Source: Arthrobacter bambusae (GTDB lineage Bacteria; Actinomycetota; Actinomycetes; Actinomycetales; Micrococcaceae). From it: 64,000 nt of DNA. Of this stretch, positions 19,089 through 28,000 are shown piece after piece. The stretch covers positions 62,001-126,000 of the forward strand of contig NZ_JAHHZS010000011.1 in the NCBI RefSeq assembly GCF_022606295.1. The letters run 5' to 3'. The notes under the pieces were generated by a model. The model saw nothing but the letters and a program-made list of their open reading frames with translations. It did not search any database and was not told the DNA's origin. The position numbers were made by a program, and so were the translations under genes. The stretch's first letter is position 1; every line of letters begins with the position of its first letter.

Positions 19089-19952
19089 ATGGTGGCCATC
19101 ATCCTGGGATGGAATCCACGGCTTGGGAACGACTGGAACTACGAGGCTGTAATCGAGCAGGTCGCCGAAACAGGGCAATTCCTGGAGCGGTGGAACGTCG
19201 GGCGGCACCGGAAGATCCAGCCTGGCAGCCAGGCATGGCTTCTCCTGCAAGGCGAGGGCCAGCACGGACGCGGGCTGATCGGACACGGCGTGGTGATGTC
19301 CGAAAGCTACGAGGCGCCACAACGCACCGGGCCGAAGAGCGGTGCGCGGTACGTCAGCGTGTCCTTCGACGCCGTGCTCCCCCTGGGCAGCCAAATACCA
19401 TCCAGTGTCCTCACCAGTGAAGTGCCGGATGTGGCCTGGAATACCTTCCGCGGTTCTGGGCGGTCCATTCCGGCAGAGTCGGAACCGCGGCTTCAGCGCT
19501 TGTGGCGAGAGCACGGGCCGGCAGCCTCGGAACCGTGCCGGATCGTCCCCGGAACCTACCCGGAGGACGCCGTCAGCCGGATCGATACGAACCGCTACGA
19601 ACGGGACCCTGAAGCGCGTCGCGTCTGCTTGGCTTTCCACGGAACGTCCTGTGCCGCGTGCTCTTTCTCCTTCGAAGTAAGCTACGGCGACATCGGCAAG
19701 GACTACATCCACGTCCACCACGTGGTTCCCGTTTCACAGCTTGGCGGCAATTACCGGCTGGATCCCATAGCGGACCTCGTGCCGCTGTGTGCCAATTGCC
19801 ACGCCATGGCGCACCGGGGCGTGGGCAATCCCCGCACTGTGGCGGAGTTGCGGCGGGCGATCGCCGCAGCCGGACACCTGCCGGGCCGGATTTTAGACGA
19901 CAGGGCCTTGACCGCACAGGACGACGCGCACAGGATCCTCGAGCAGCATTGA
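19089..19952 (+). CDS. HNH endonuclease domain protein
   Basis: 287 residues, ATG preceded by GGGAGGAGC. The N-terminal half ([39 protein letters not shown]) resembles the small-molecule or modified-base-reading halves seen ahead of HNH domains in putative modification-dependent nucleases. The C-terminal half holds an HNH/McrA-like site: two CxxC pairs (CAAC and CANC), [14 protein letters not shown] and NCHAMAHRG. It may cut DNA carrying foreign modifications. There is no methylase or second restriction subunit beside it. Directly downstream of yqeY, possibly co-transcribed. Confidence 0.85.
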   Translation: MVAIILGWNPRLGNDWNYEAVIEQVAETGQFLERWNVGRHRKIQPGSQAWLLLQGEGQHGRGLIGHGVVMSESYEAPQRTGPKSGARYVSVSFDAVLPLGSQIPSSVLTSEVPDVAWNTFRGSGRSIPAESEPRLQRLWREHGPAASEPCRIVPGTYPEDAVSRIDTNRYERDPEARRVCLAFHGTSCAACSFSFEVSYGDIGKDYIHVHHVVPVSQLGGNYRLDPIADLVPLCANCHAMAHRGVGNPRTVAELRRAIAAAGHLPGRILDDRALTAQDDAHRILEQH

Positions 19953-20067
19953 ACGTCGTTCCGTCCCGAGCACTAGCCAGCCAGGGTTCTTCACCGTATT
20001 TTGGTTAACTACACCGTGTGGCGAGCACCATGCACTGTGAGTGAGATGATCCATTTGCCGGCTGAAA

Positions 20068-20095
20068 GACCGGGGCGCAACGTCGCGCCCCGGTC
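20068..20095. terminator. Perfect 11-bp hairpin after the HNH gene
   Basis: GACCGGGGCGC and GCGCCCCGGTC flank the loop AACGTC. It lies 115 bp after the HNH stop and 53 bp before the DUF1508 start. No T-tract follows. Most likely an intrinsic terminator, though a leader structure for the next gene is possible. Confidence 0.55.
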
Positions 20096-20147
20096 CCGGC
20101 GAAACCTACCGGGCGTCACGCGCCGCCCGCTGTTCGGGAGGATACGC

Positions 20148-20537
20148 ATGACCGGGATGTTTGAACTCTTCATCGACGAGGACACGAGCTTCAGATTCAG
20201 GCTCAAGGCTCCGGACGGAACGGTGGTGGCCGTCTCCAGGTCCTTTCCGGACAAGCGGGCCGCAGTGTGCGGCATCAGTGACGTACGCGAATATGCAGGA
20301 ATGGGCCTGATCACCGATCTATGCCCCGAAGTCCCACTTCGCGGACCAGCAGCCGCGCCACAGGTTCCCGTCGTACGGCAACCCAATCCTGCCCCCATGC
20401 CGCCTAAGCCACCGATGCCGCCTCTTCCCGTTCCCCCGCGGCACCATAAACCACTCCCCCAAAGGGACCGGAGCGGCCATCCTTGGCACACTCCCGCCTT
20501 GGTCGACGCGCCCCGCGCAGACTTGGTTGAGGCGTAG
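20148..20537 (+). CDS. DUF1508 (YegP-like) domain protein with proline-rich tail
   Basis: 129 residues from the ATG at 20148, which has GGGAGGAT upstream; upstream in-frame starts have no support. Residues about 3-60 match the DUF1508/YegP fold (FELFIDEDTSFRFRLKAPDG, then ASRSF-like and a GISDVREYA helix). The C-terminal half is proline-rich and low in complexity (PPKPPMPPLPVPPRH), so probably disordered. DUF1508 proteins are small and of unknown function, often stress-induced. Convergent or co-directional partners are not evident. Confidence 0.75.
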   Translation: MTGMFELFIDEDTSFRFRLKAPDGTVVAVSRSFPDKRAAVCGISDVREYAGMGLITDLCPEVPLRGPAAAPQVPVVRQPNPAPMPPKPPMPPLPVPPRHHKPLPQRDRSGHPWHTPALVDAPRADLVEA

Positions 20538-20650
20538 ACCCTTCCGCTGAAGGGGCATCCGGCCGCGGCAGGCCTTGTCCGGGCCCCGCACCGCCGGGTG
20601 TAATGGACGCACGACGGCGACTCCCGGCGTCGTGCGTCGAAGGAGCCGCC

Positions 20651-22243
20651 ATGTTCACCAGCCCGTACGCTGATGTAGAGATCCCCGAAGTCACCATTTA
20701 TGAGTACCTGTTCGGTGGGCTGAGCGACGAGGACCTTGACCGGATTGCACTTGTGGACGGCACATCCGGTGCGGAAATGAGCTACCGGCAACTCGTCAGC
20801 CGAATCGATGCCACCGCAGGCTGGCTCGCAAGCCACGGGGCCGGCCCCGGGACCACCGTGGGCCTTTTCTGCCCCAACGTGCCGGCGTTCGCCGTCGTCT
20901 TCCACGGTGTCCTCCGTGCGGGCGCCGCCGTCACCACGGTCAACGCGCTGTATACCGCCGATGAAGTAGGCAGCCAGCTCAGCGACGCGGGCGCCTCCTG
21001 GCTCTTCACCGTCTCGCCGTTCCTCGAGCGTGCGCAGGCCGCGGCGCTGGCTGCCGGCATTCCTGCGGAACGGCTCGTGGTGCTCGACGGCGGCGACCTC
21101 ACCACTGCCGCGGGGCATCCCTCGCTCGCGGACGTGCTGGAAGCCGGCCTTCCCGCGCCGACGCTCAGCGTCGATCCGCACGCCGCCGCCGTCGTACCCT
21201 ACTCGTCCGGCACGAGCGGCACGCCGAAAGGCGTCCTGTTGAGCCAGTACAACCTCGTGGCGAACGTCGCCCAGTCGAGCGCCTTCTTCCGGGTGACTCC
21301 CGACGACGTGTTGCTTGCCGTCCTGCCTTTCTTCCATATCTACGGGCTGACGGTGCTGCTTAATCTCGCTCTCGGCGAGCGGGCCAGGCTCGTCACGATG
21401 CCGAAGTTCGACCTCGCCGAATTCCTCCGCATCGCACAGGACCATCGCTGTACCTACCTCTTCATCGCGCCGCCCATCGCCGTCGCACTGGCGAAGCATC
21501 CGCTGGTAGACCAATACGATCTTTCCTCCGTCCGCGCGGTGCTTTCGGGAGCGGCGCCCCTCGACGGCGAGCTGGGGCACGCCGTCGCGAAGAGGCTCGG
21601 CTGCACGATGCTCCAGGGCTACGGGATGACCGAGCTGAGCCCTGTATCCCATGCCATTCCGCGTGACGGCGCCGAACGCATCCCCCTCGACTCGGTGGGC
21701 TACACCGTGCCGAACACGGAGTGCAAGCTCCTCGATCCCGCCACTGACGAGGAGATCGACGTCCCGGCTGAGGGACCGAGCGCCCCGGGACAGCTCCTCG
21801 TCCGCGGCCCGCAGGTCATGCTCGGCTACCTGAACCGGCCCGATGCGACCGCTGCGACGATCGACCCGGATGGATTCCTCCGCACGGGCGACATCGCGAC
21901 CGTCACGGCTGACGGCATCGTGACGATCGTCGACCGGCTCAAGGAGCTGATCAAGTACAAGGGCTACCAGATCGCGCCCGCTGAGCTCGAAGCCCTCCTG
22001 CTCACCCACCCGCGTATCGCGGACGCCGCGGTCATCGGCATCCACGCGGACGACGGCGAAGAGGTACCGAAGGCGTTCGTCGTCAGGCAGGCGGGAGCCG
22101 AGCTCGGGGACGGGGACGTCATGGAGTTTGTCGCCGGTCACATGGCGCCGTTCAAGCGCGTGCGATCGGTCGAGTTCGTCGAGGTGATTCCGAAGTCGGC
22201 GTCGGGGAAGATCCTTCGGCGGGAGCTGCGCGCGAAGGGCTAG
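20651..22243 (+). CDS. 4-coumarate-CoA ligase-like acyl/aryl-CoA synthetase
   Basis: 530 residues from the ATG at 20651 with AAGGAG upstream. ANL-superfamily motifs in order: P-loop SSGTSGTPKGV, PFFHIYGL, GYGMTELSPVSH, RTGDIA, DRLKELIKYKGYQIAPAELE and the C-terminal catalytic lysine in SASGKILRREL. These place it with the 4CL-like group that activates hydroxycinnamic, aromatic or medium-chain acids as CoA esters. No pathway partner is adjacent; the convergent neighbour is a glycosyltransferase fusion whose stop is 13 bp away. Confidence 0.92.
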   Translation: MFTSPYADVEIPEVTIYEYLFGGLSDEDLDRIALVDGTSGAEMSYRQLVSRIDATAGWLASHGAGPGTTVGLFCPNVPAFAVVFHGVLRAGAAVTTVNALYTADEVGSQLSDAGASWLFTVSPFLERAQAAALAAGIPAERLVVLDGGDLTTAAGHPSLADVLEAGLPAPTLSVDPHAAAVVPYSSGTSGTPKGVLLSQYNLVANVAQSSAFFRVTPDDVLLAVLPFFHIYGLTVLLNLALGERARLVTMPKFDLAEFLRIAQDHRCTYLFIAPPIAVALAKHPLVDQYDLSSVRAVLSGAAPLDGELGHAVAKRLGCTMLQGYGMTELSPVSHAIPRDGAERIPLDSVGYTVPNTECKLLDPATDEEIDVPAEGPSAPGQLLVRGPQVMLGYLNRPDATAATIDPDGFLRTGDIATVTADGIVTIVDRLKELIKYKGYQIAPAELEALLLTHPRIADAAVIGIHADDGEEVPKAFVVRQAGAELGDGDVMEFVAGHMAPFKRVRSVEFVEVIPKSASGKILRRELRAKG

Positions 22244-22255
22244 GAGGTTACCGCT

Positions 22256-24412
22256 TTATGCGGTCGGCGGCACGCGCAGGCTTCCATACCTCTCCATCCG
22301 ATGCCATCGCAGGTGCGCGCCCGCCAAGGCCGTGACTACCGACTGGATGACGACGAGGTACATGAGCTGCCTATAGACGAACTGCTGAAGCGGAAGGGTC
22401 CACAGTGGGCGAAGCGACTCATTGTCGAGCCGGAACGCATAGGCCGCCATGAGGAATTGAACCAGGAGGAAGTCAAGCCAGAGTGCCGCGATCCGGACCG
22501 GATCAAGGAAGATCAGGCCGTAGATGGCAAAGACATCCACTACCGGTGCGAACAACGGCAGCAGGACCTGCAGGACGAGCAGGTAGCCAAGCCCGCGTCG
22601 GCCGAGCTTGCCGGCCGCGCCGCCCTGCAGAACCGCGCCACGGTGCTTCCACATCGCCTGAAGCGTGCCGTAGCACCATCGGTACCGCTGTTTCCACAGC
22701 GCCCCGAGGCTTGCGGGTGCTTCGGTCCAGGCCCTGGCATCGTCTTGGTACACGACGCGCCAGCCGTCGCGGCACAGCGACATGGTCAGGTCCGTGTCCT
22801 CGGCAAGGGTGTCGTCACTGACTCCGCCCACCCGGAAGAGTGCATCGCGGCGGAAGGCGCCAATCGCCCCTGGGACGGTGGGCATGCACTCGGCGATGTC
22901 GAACAGCCTGCGGTCCAGGTTGAAGCCGACAACGTATTCGATGTGCTGCCAGGCGCCGAGGATCCCTCCGCGGTTGGCGACTTTGGTATTACCGGAAATT
23001 GCGCCCACCCGAGGGTCGGCGAAAGGCTGAATGAGGGCGTGGACCGTTTCCGGCTCGAAGACGGTGTCGCCGTCGACCATGACCACAAGTTCGTGGCTGG
23101 CGGCGGCAAGCCCGGCATTCAAGGCCGACGGTTTGCCGCCGTTCTCTTTCCGGATCAGTGTGACGCCCGGCAGGCCGAGCCTTTCCACGATGTCCGCGGT
23201 ATCGTCGGTCGACCCGTCGTCAACCACGATGATCTCCACCGGATGGCTCGAGGCGAAGATCGATCGGACTGCGGCTTCGATGCCGGCCGCCTCGTTGTAC
23301 GCGGGGACGATGACGCTGACCGGCTCGATAACCTCAGGCCGGACCGGCACGTCCACCCGGCGCCGACTGCGGCCGGCCGCTACCGAGCGTCGCGCCGCTC
23401 TCCGGTGGCGCGCCGCGAACACCACCACGAGGACGGCCCGGACCACCGTCACCACTCCGGCCGCAACGAGCGCCCACGAGATGGCGGTGATGAAGAAGTC
23501 GCTGAGCCGGATTCCCCATATCAACGCGGATCCGCTGGCCTGCTCCCCCGCGGAGGCATCGCGCATGCTCGCGATTCCGACGGCGTCTCCCGCGGTCGTG
23601 ACCCGGAACCCTTGATCCGCGAACTTCGTGAGGACGGAGTCGAGGGCGGCGACCGTCTGTTCCCTGTCTCCACCGCCGTCGTGCATGAGGAGCACCTGGC
23701 CCTGCGGGCCTGAGGGCGTGAGATTCTTCTCGATCGTCGCGACGCCGGGCCGCTGCCAGTCCTCGCTGTCCCGGGTAGTGAGGACCGTGAGGTAGCCCTG
23801 ATTGGCGGCCGCGCGCATTGCCGTCCAGGTGCCGTCCCTGACGGCGTCGTTCTCGGAGCTGTACGGCGGCCGCAGGAGCGTTGCCGCGCGGCCCGTGATT
23901 CCGGCGATGACCTGCTGGTCGCCCTGCACTTCAAGCTGCTGGCGCCACGCCGGGGCGCTTCCCAGGTCCGCATGAGTCAACGTGTGCACGCCGATCTCGT
24001 TACCGTCCGCCAGGATGCGGCGCACAAGGTCTGGATTGTCGATGGCGGCCGAACCGACCACGAAAAACGTGGCATGGACATGGTGCTTGCGGAGAACGTC
24101 GAGAATCCGGGGCGTCCACACCGGGTCCGGACCGTCGTCAAAGGTCAAGGCGAGTGTGCGGTCCGGTGGACTGACCGTACGGACGGTCCCGCCGCGGGAA
24201 TCGACCACCGGGCCGCCGTGCGAGACCGCGTCCGGGACAGACCCGGCAGACCCGCCGGCAGCGACGGAGTCATCGCCGATCCCTGCCAGGTGATGCATGT
24301 ACCCCTGCACGACGAGGGCAGCAGCCAGCGCCAACAGGACAGCCACAAGGATGAACCAGTGTGCCTTGACGCTGACCGGAGCATTGCGCTTGCTTAAGCG
24401 GCGCGCACTCAC
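22256..24412 (-). CDS. Bifunctional polysaccharide deacetylase / family 2 glycosyltransferase
   Basis: 718 residues. One N-terminal transmembrane helix, then a NodB-type deacetylase (residues about 80-275) with TFDDGPD, HTLTH, RPPYSSEN, DSEDW and LLMHDGGGD, all five motifs intact. A transmembrane helix near 310 leads to a processive GT2 domain (about 355-600) with VVDDGSTDD, VDGDT, AEDTDL and QRYRW, then C-terminal helices. The deacetylase would face outside and the transferase inside, fitting synthesis and partial deacetylation of a beta-linked GlcNAc-type exopolysaccharide. The ATG overlaps the stop of the upstream gene (ATGA). Polymer identity is an inference. Confidence 0.92.
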   Translation of the reverse strand: MSARRLSKRNAPVSVKAHWFILVAVLLALAAALVVQGYMHHLAGIGDDSVAAGGSAGSVPDAVSHGGPVVDSRGGTVRTVSPPDRTLALTFDDGPDPVWTPRILDVLRKHHVHATFFVVGSAAIDNPDLVRRILADGNEIGVHTLTHADLGSAPAWRQQLEVQGDQQVIAGITGRAATLLRPPYSSENDAVRDGTWTAMRAAANQGYLTVLTTRDSEDWQRPGVATIEKNLTPSGPQGQVLLMHDGGGDREQTVAALDSVLTKFADQGFRVTTAGDAVGIASMRDASAGEQASGSALIWGIRLSDFFITAISWALVAAGVVTVVRAVLVVVFAARHRRAARRSVAAGRSRRRVDVPVRPEVIEPVSVIVPAYNEAAGIEAAVRSIFASSHPVEIIVVDDGSTDDTADIVERLGLPGVTLIRKENGGKPSALNAGLAAASHELVVMVDGDTVFEPETVHALIQPFADPRVGAISGNTKVANRGGILGAWQHIEYVVGFNLDRRLFDIAECMPTVPGAIGAFRRDALFRVGGVSDDTLAEDTDLTMSLCRDGWRVVYQDDARAWTEAPASLGALWKQRYRWCYGTLQAMWKHRGAVLQGGAAGKLGRRGLGYLLVLQVLLPLFAPVVDVFAIYGLIFLDPVRIAALWLDFLLVQFLMAAYAFRLDNESLRPLWTLPLQQFVYRQLMYLVVIQSVVTALAGAHLRWHRMERYGSLRVPPTA

Positions 24413-24939
24413 GGGTGCGTAGGCGTGAACGGTCTCGTGGCCTGGCCCGGAGCCGTCCCGCTCTTGCCCGGGCTCGTCGGCGACGTGACGGGCGCGGGAG
24501 TGGTAATCGGGGCGAAACGGGCAGCCTGCTGCGTGGTCGCACCGGTAGGCGCTGGTGCCACGGGCACGGACGACGGCGAAGTCACCAGAGCCTCAAGCGT
24601 CGTCGGCGCCAAAGGGGCAGGCAACCGAGCACCCCCGGTTGGGAGCCCGGCTCCGGCAGAAGGCGGTGCTGGTGGGGATGACGGAAGATCCCGGGCCACT
24701 GGGGCAACCGGATCAGGCGCCGGGGGCTTCGCTGCGGTCGGTAGGGGCAGGTATGGCGCGGCAACGTTAGGCCCTCCCATGAACGCAACGAGAAGGAGGA
24801 GCACATACCCTGCCACGAGCCCGAGGGCTCCGAGCCCAATCAGCTTGAGCCTGCGCAGGCGCCGGCCTGATGCGTCGACGAAGACGGGCCCACGCGGCGC
24901 GGGCCCCGATTGATCGGGCGTTTCATTTAAAGCTGCCAT
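24409..24939 (-). CDS. Membrane-anchored Pro/Ala-rich protein of unknown function
   Basis: 176 residues. A short charged N-terminus, one transmembrane helix (LIGLGALGLVAGYVLLLLVAF, read without gaps of two overlapping parts) near residues 34-54, then about 120 residues rich in Pro, Ala, Ser and Thr, expected to be disordered and extracytoplasmic. No recognised domain. The gene overlaps the deacetylase-glycosyltransferase gene by 4 bp and precedes it in the same transcript, so it is probably an accessory scaffold or wall-spanning partner of that enzyme. The composition makes homology detection hard. Confidence 0.65.
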   Translation of the reverse strand: MAALNETPDQSGPAPRGPVFVDASGRRLRRLKLIGLGALGLVAGYVLLLLVAFMGGPNVAAPYLPLPTAAKPPAPDPVAPVARDLPSSPPAPPSAGAGLPTGGARLPAPLAPTTLEALVTSPSSVPVAPAPTGATTQQAARFAPITTPAPVTSPTSPGKSGTAPGQATRPFTPTHP

Positions 24940-25028
24940 CGCGCACCAACCTTAGAGGATTCGCATTGCCTACCCCAAAAACGTCATGTGCGAAGTCGTT
25001 CCGCTGGCAGTGTATTCAAAGGAGCCTC

Positions 25029-28000
25029 CTAGCGCTTCGCCAGCGTGCGCAGGAGTTTCAGGGCCACGGAGATCGACGCGAGGTCCACCTGCCCGGGTTT
25101 GGTGACCTCCACGAAGGTGTCCTTGATCCTCCCCAGTTGCTCTTGGCGTCCGCTCTCCCACTCCACAATGCGGTCCACGGCGGAGGCGCCGGAGTCGCCG
25201 CTTGCCCGGGTGGCCCGCATGACGGAAACGGTGATGTCGACGACGGCGGAATAGGCGTCGTCGCGCAAGGCCGCACGAGCCAAGGCTTCCCACCGGCTCT
25301 GCCTTGGCAGGTCAGTGATGCGCAGCAACAGCGTTCCCACGCCGATCCAATGAATGACCGTGTGGTACATGTCGGCGATCGTGGTGAGTGGCTCCTCCAC
25401 CTGCTCCGCCACGAGCGAGATGTCCAGGAGGGAGAAGCTCTCCAACAAATCGGAGGCCCGCCGCCCCAGATCACCCGGCATCCCGGCGTCGTTCCAATGC
25501 GTTAACCTCTGCTCCGCGCGGTCAAGGTCCGAGCCGCGGAGAAATTCGGTGGTCCGGGTCCGCAGCAGGTCCAGGGTCGGCCCGATCCTCCGCAGGGCTT
25601 CGTCGATGGTTTGGTCCCGGTGATCGTGTGTCACGTACCACCGGGTTGCGCGGTCGAGGAGCCTGCGCAGTGGAAGGGCAACCGCGGCTCTGTGTTCGCC
25701 GGGAAACCCGGGAGGCAGGCTGGCGACCCTGTCCACGAAGCGCTGCAGCCCATAAGCCTCGCGAACAACGACGAAGGCCCTCGCCACGGCCGCGGCGGCG
25801 GCCGTGGTTTCCTCGATGGCGCGGAAAGCGAAGGTGATCCCTCCAAGGTTGATCATGTCGTTGGCCACCACCGTGCAGATGATCTGCCGACGCAGGGGGT
25901 GGGAGTCCAGCTCAGCATCAAAGCGCTCGGACAATTGGCGTGGAAAGTAGCCACGAAGGACCCGCTTGAACCAAGGATCATCGGCGAGGTCGCTCGCGGT
26001 GAGCTCCCTGGCCAGCTCGATCTTCGCGTACGCTGCCAGCACCGACAGCTCCGGCGAGGTCAATCCGGTGCCGGCCCTTAGCCTGTCCTGGAGTTGTTCC
26101 GTGCTCGGCAGGGCCTCGAGGCCGCGGTCCAGGTCCGCCGCGTCTTCCAGCCAGTCCATGATCCGCTCAAAGCCGGGATTCAACTCGAGCGCCAGGTGCC
26201 GGTCGTTGAAGAGGAGGACGTTCTGGTCAACGTTGTTTGCCAGGACCAGGCGGCTTACCTCGTCGGTCAGGGAATGCAGGAAGCCTGCCCGTTCGTCGGG
26301 GCCAATCTTCTGCGCAGCAATCATCCGGTCAACGAAGATCTTGATGTTGACCTCGTGGTCCGAGCAGTCCACACCGGCGGAATTGTCGATCGCATCGGTG
26401 TTGAGGAGGACGCCGGCGAGGGCTGCCTCTATCCGGCCGCGCTGCGTGAAGCCCAGGTTCCCGCCTTCCGCCACGATCTGGGCCCTCAGCTCGTTGCCAT
26501 TGACCCTGATGGCGTCGTTGGCCTTGTCTCCGACGTCTGTCTGGCTTTCCGTGGAGGCTTTGACGTAGGTTCCGATGCCGCCGTTGTAGAGCAGGTCCAC
26601 GGGTGCCCGGAGAATCGCCTGCATCAGCGCGTGGGGCGGCAGCGAGGACGTCCCCGGCTCCAGGCCGAGGGCAGTCCGGACCTGCTCGGTGATCCCGATG
26701 GCCTTGGACCGGCGGGAGTGGACGCCCCCGCCGGCGCTGATCAGCGAAGGATCGTAGTCGGCCCAGGACGAACGCGGAAGACGGAAGAGACGCTTGCGTT
26801 CTTCGAAGGAAGCTGCCGCATCGGGGTCCGGGTCAAGGAAGATGTCCCGATGGTCGAAGGCCGCCACCAGACGGATGTGCGGCGAGAGCAGCATCGCGTT
26901 ACCGAACACGTCGCCGCTCATGTCGCCGATGCCGCCCACGGTGAAGCCCCCGGTCTGTGAATCCATGCCGAGCTCGCTGAAATGGTTCTTCGCGGATTCC
27001 CACGCCCCACGGGCCGTGATGCCCATCTGCTTGTGGTCGTATCCCACGGATCCCCCGGACGCGAACGCGTCGCCGAGCCAAAAACCGTACTCCTGGGCGA
27101 CCGAATTGGCTGCGTCCGAAAATGACGCTGTTCCCTTGTCCGCTGCAACCACCAAGTAGTAATCATCGCCGTCATGGCGTACCACGCCGGCCGGTGGCAC
27201 CACTGACTCTCCCCGGTCTGTGGTGAGCAGATTGTCCGTGAGGTCCAGAAGGCCCTTGACGAAGATTCGGTAGCAATCCAGGCCTTCAGTGAGCCAGGCT
27301 TCGCGGTCCGCGCCGGGGTCCGGCAACCGTTTGGGATAGAAGCCTCCTTTTGCCCCTGTGGGCACAATGACGGAGTTCTTCACGTTTTGTGCCTTGACCA
27401 GTCCCAGTACCTCTGTCCGGAAATCCTCGCTTCGGTCAGACCACCGCAAACCCCCGCGTGCCAAGGTCCCGAATCGCAAGTGAACGCCTTCCACCCGCGG
27501 CGAGTACACCCAGATCTCGAACTTCGGACGTGGAAACGGCGCACCGGCGATCGCGGCCGGATTGAGTTTGAAGCTCAAGTGGGCCTTGTCCAGGAAGTAG
27601 TTGGTCCGCGTTGTGGCTTCCACGAGGTTCATGAATGTGCGCAGCAGACGGTCTGCGTCGAGGACCGGGATGTCATCGATCGCGGCCAACAATTCCCTCT
27701 TCGCGTCTGCGGTGTCCCTGTCGCGGTCGGCTTCGTCCAGCCCGGGATCGAACTTCGCGTGGAACAGCGCCAGGAGGGCGCGGGTCGCCCGGACGTTGGC
27801 GACGAGCGTCTCGGCGATGAATCCGTACGAGTTGGTGGTCCCCAACTGCTGGAGGTACTTCGCGTAGCCTCTCAGGATGACGGCCTGCCGCCACGCAAAC
27901 CGTTCCCGGATGACGAGGGCGTCGATCCGGTCGGATTCGATGTCCCCCCGCATGGCGGCCGCGAAGGCATCCGCGAGCAGTCCGCTGGTTTCCTCAGGGT

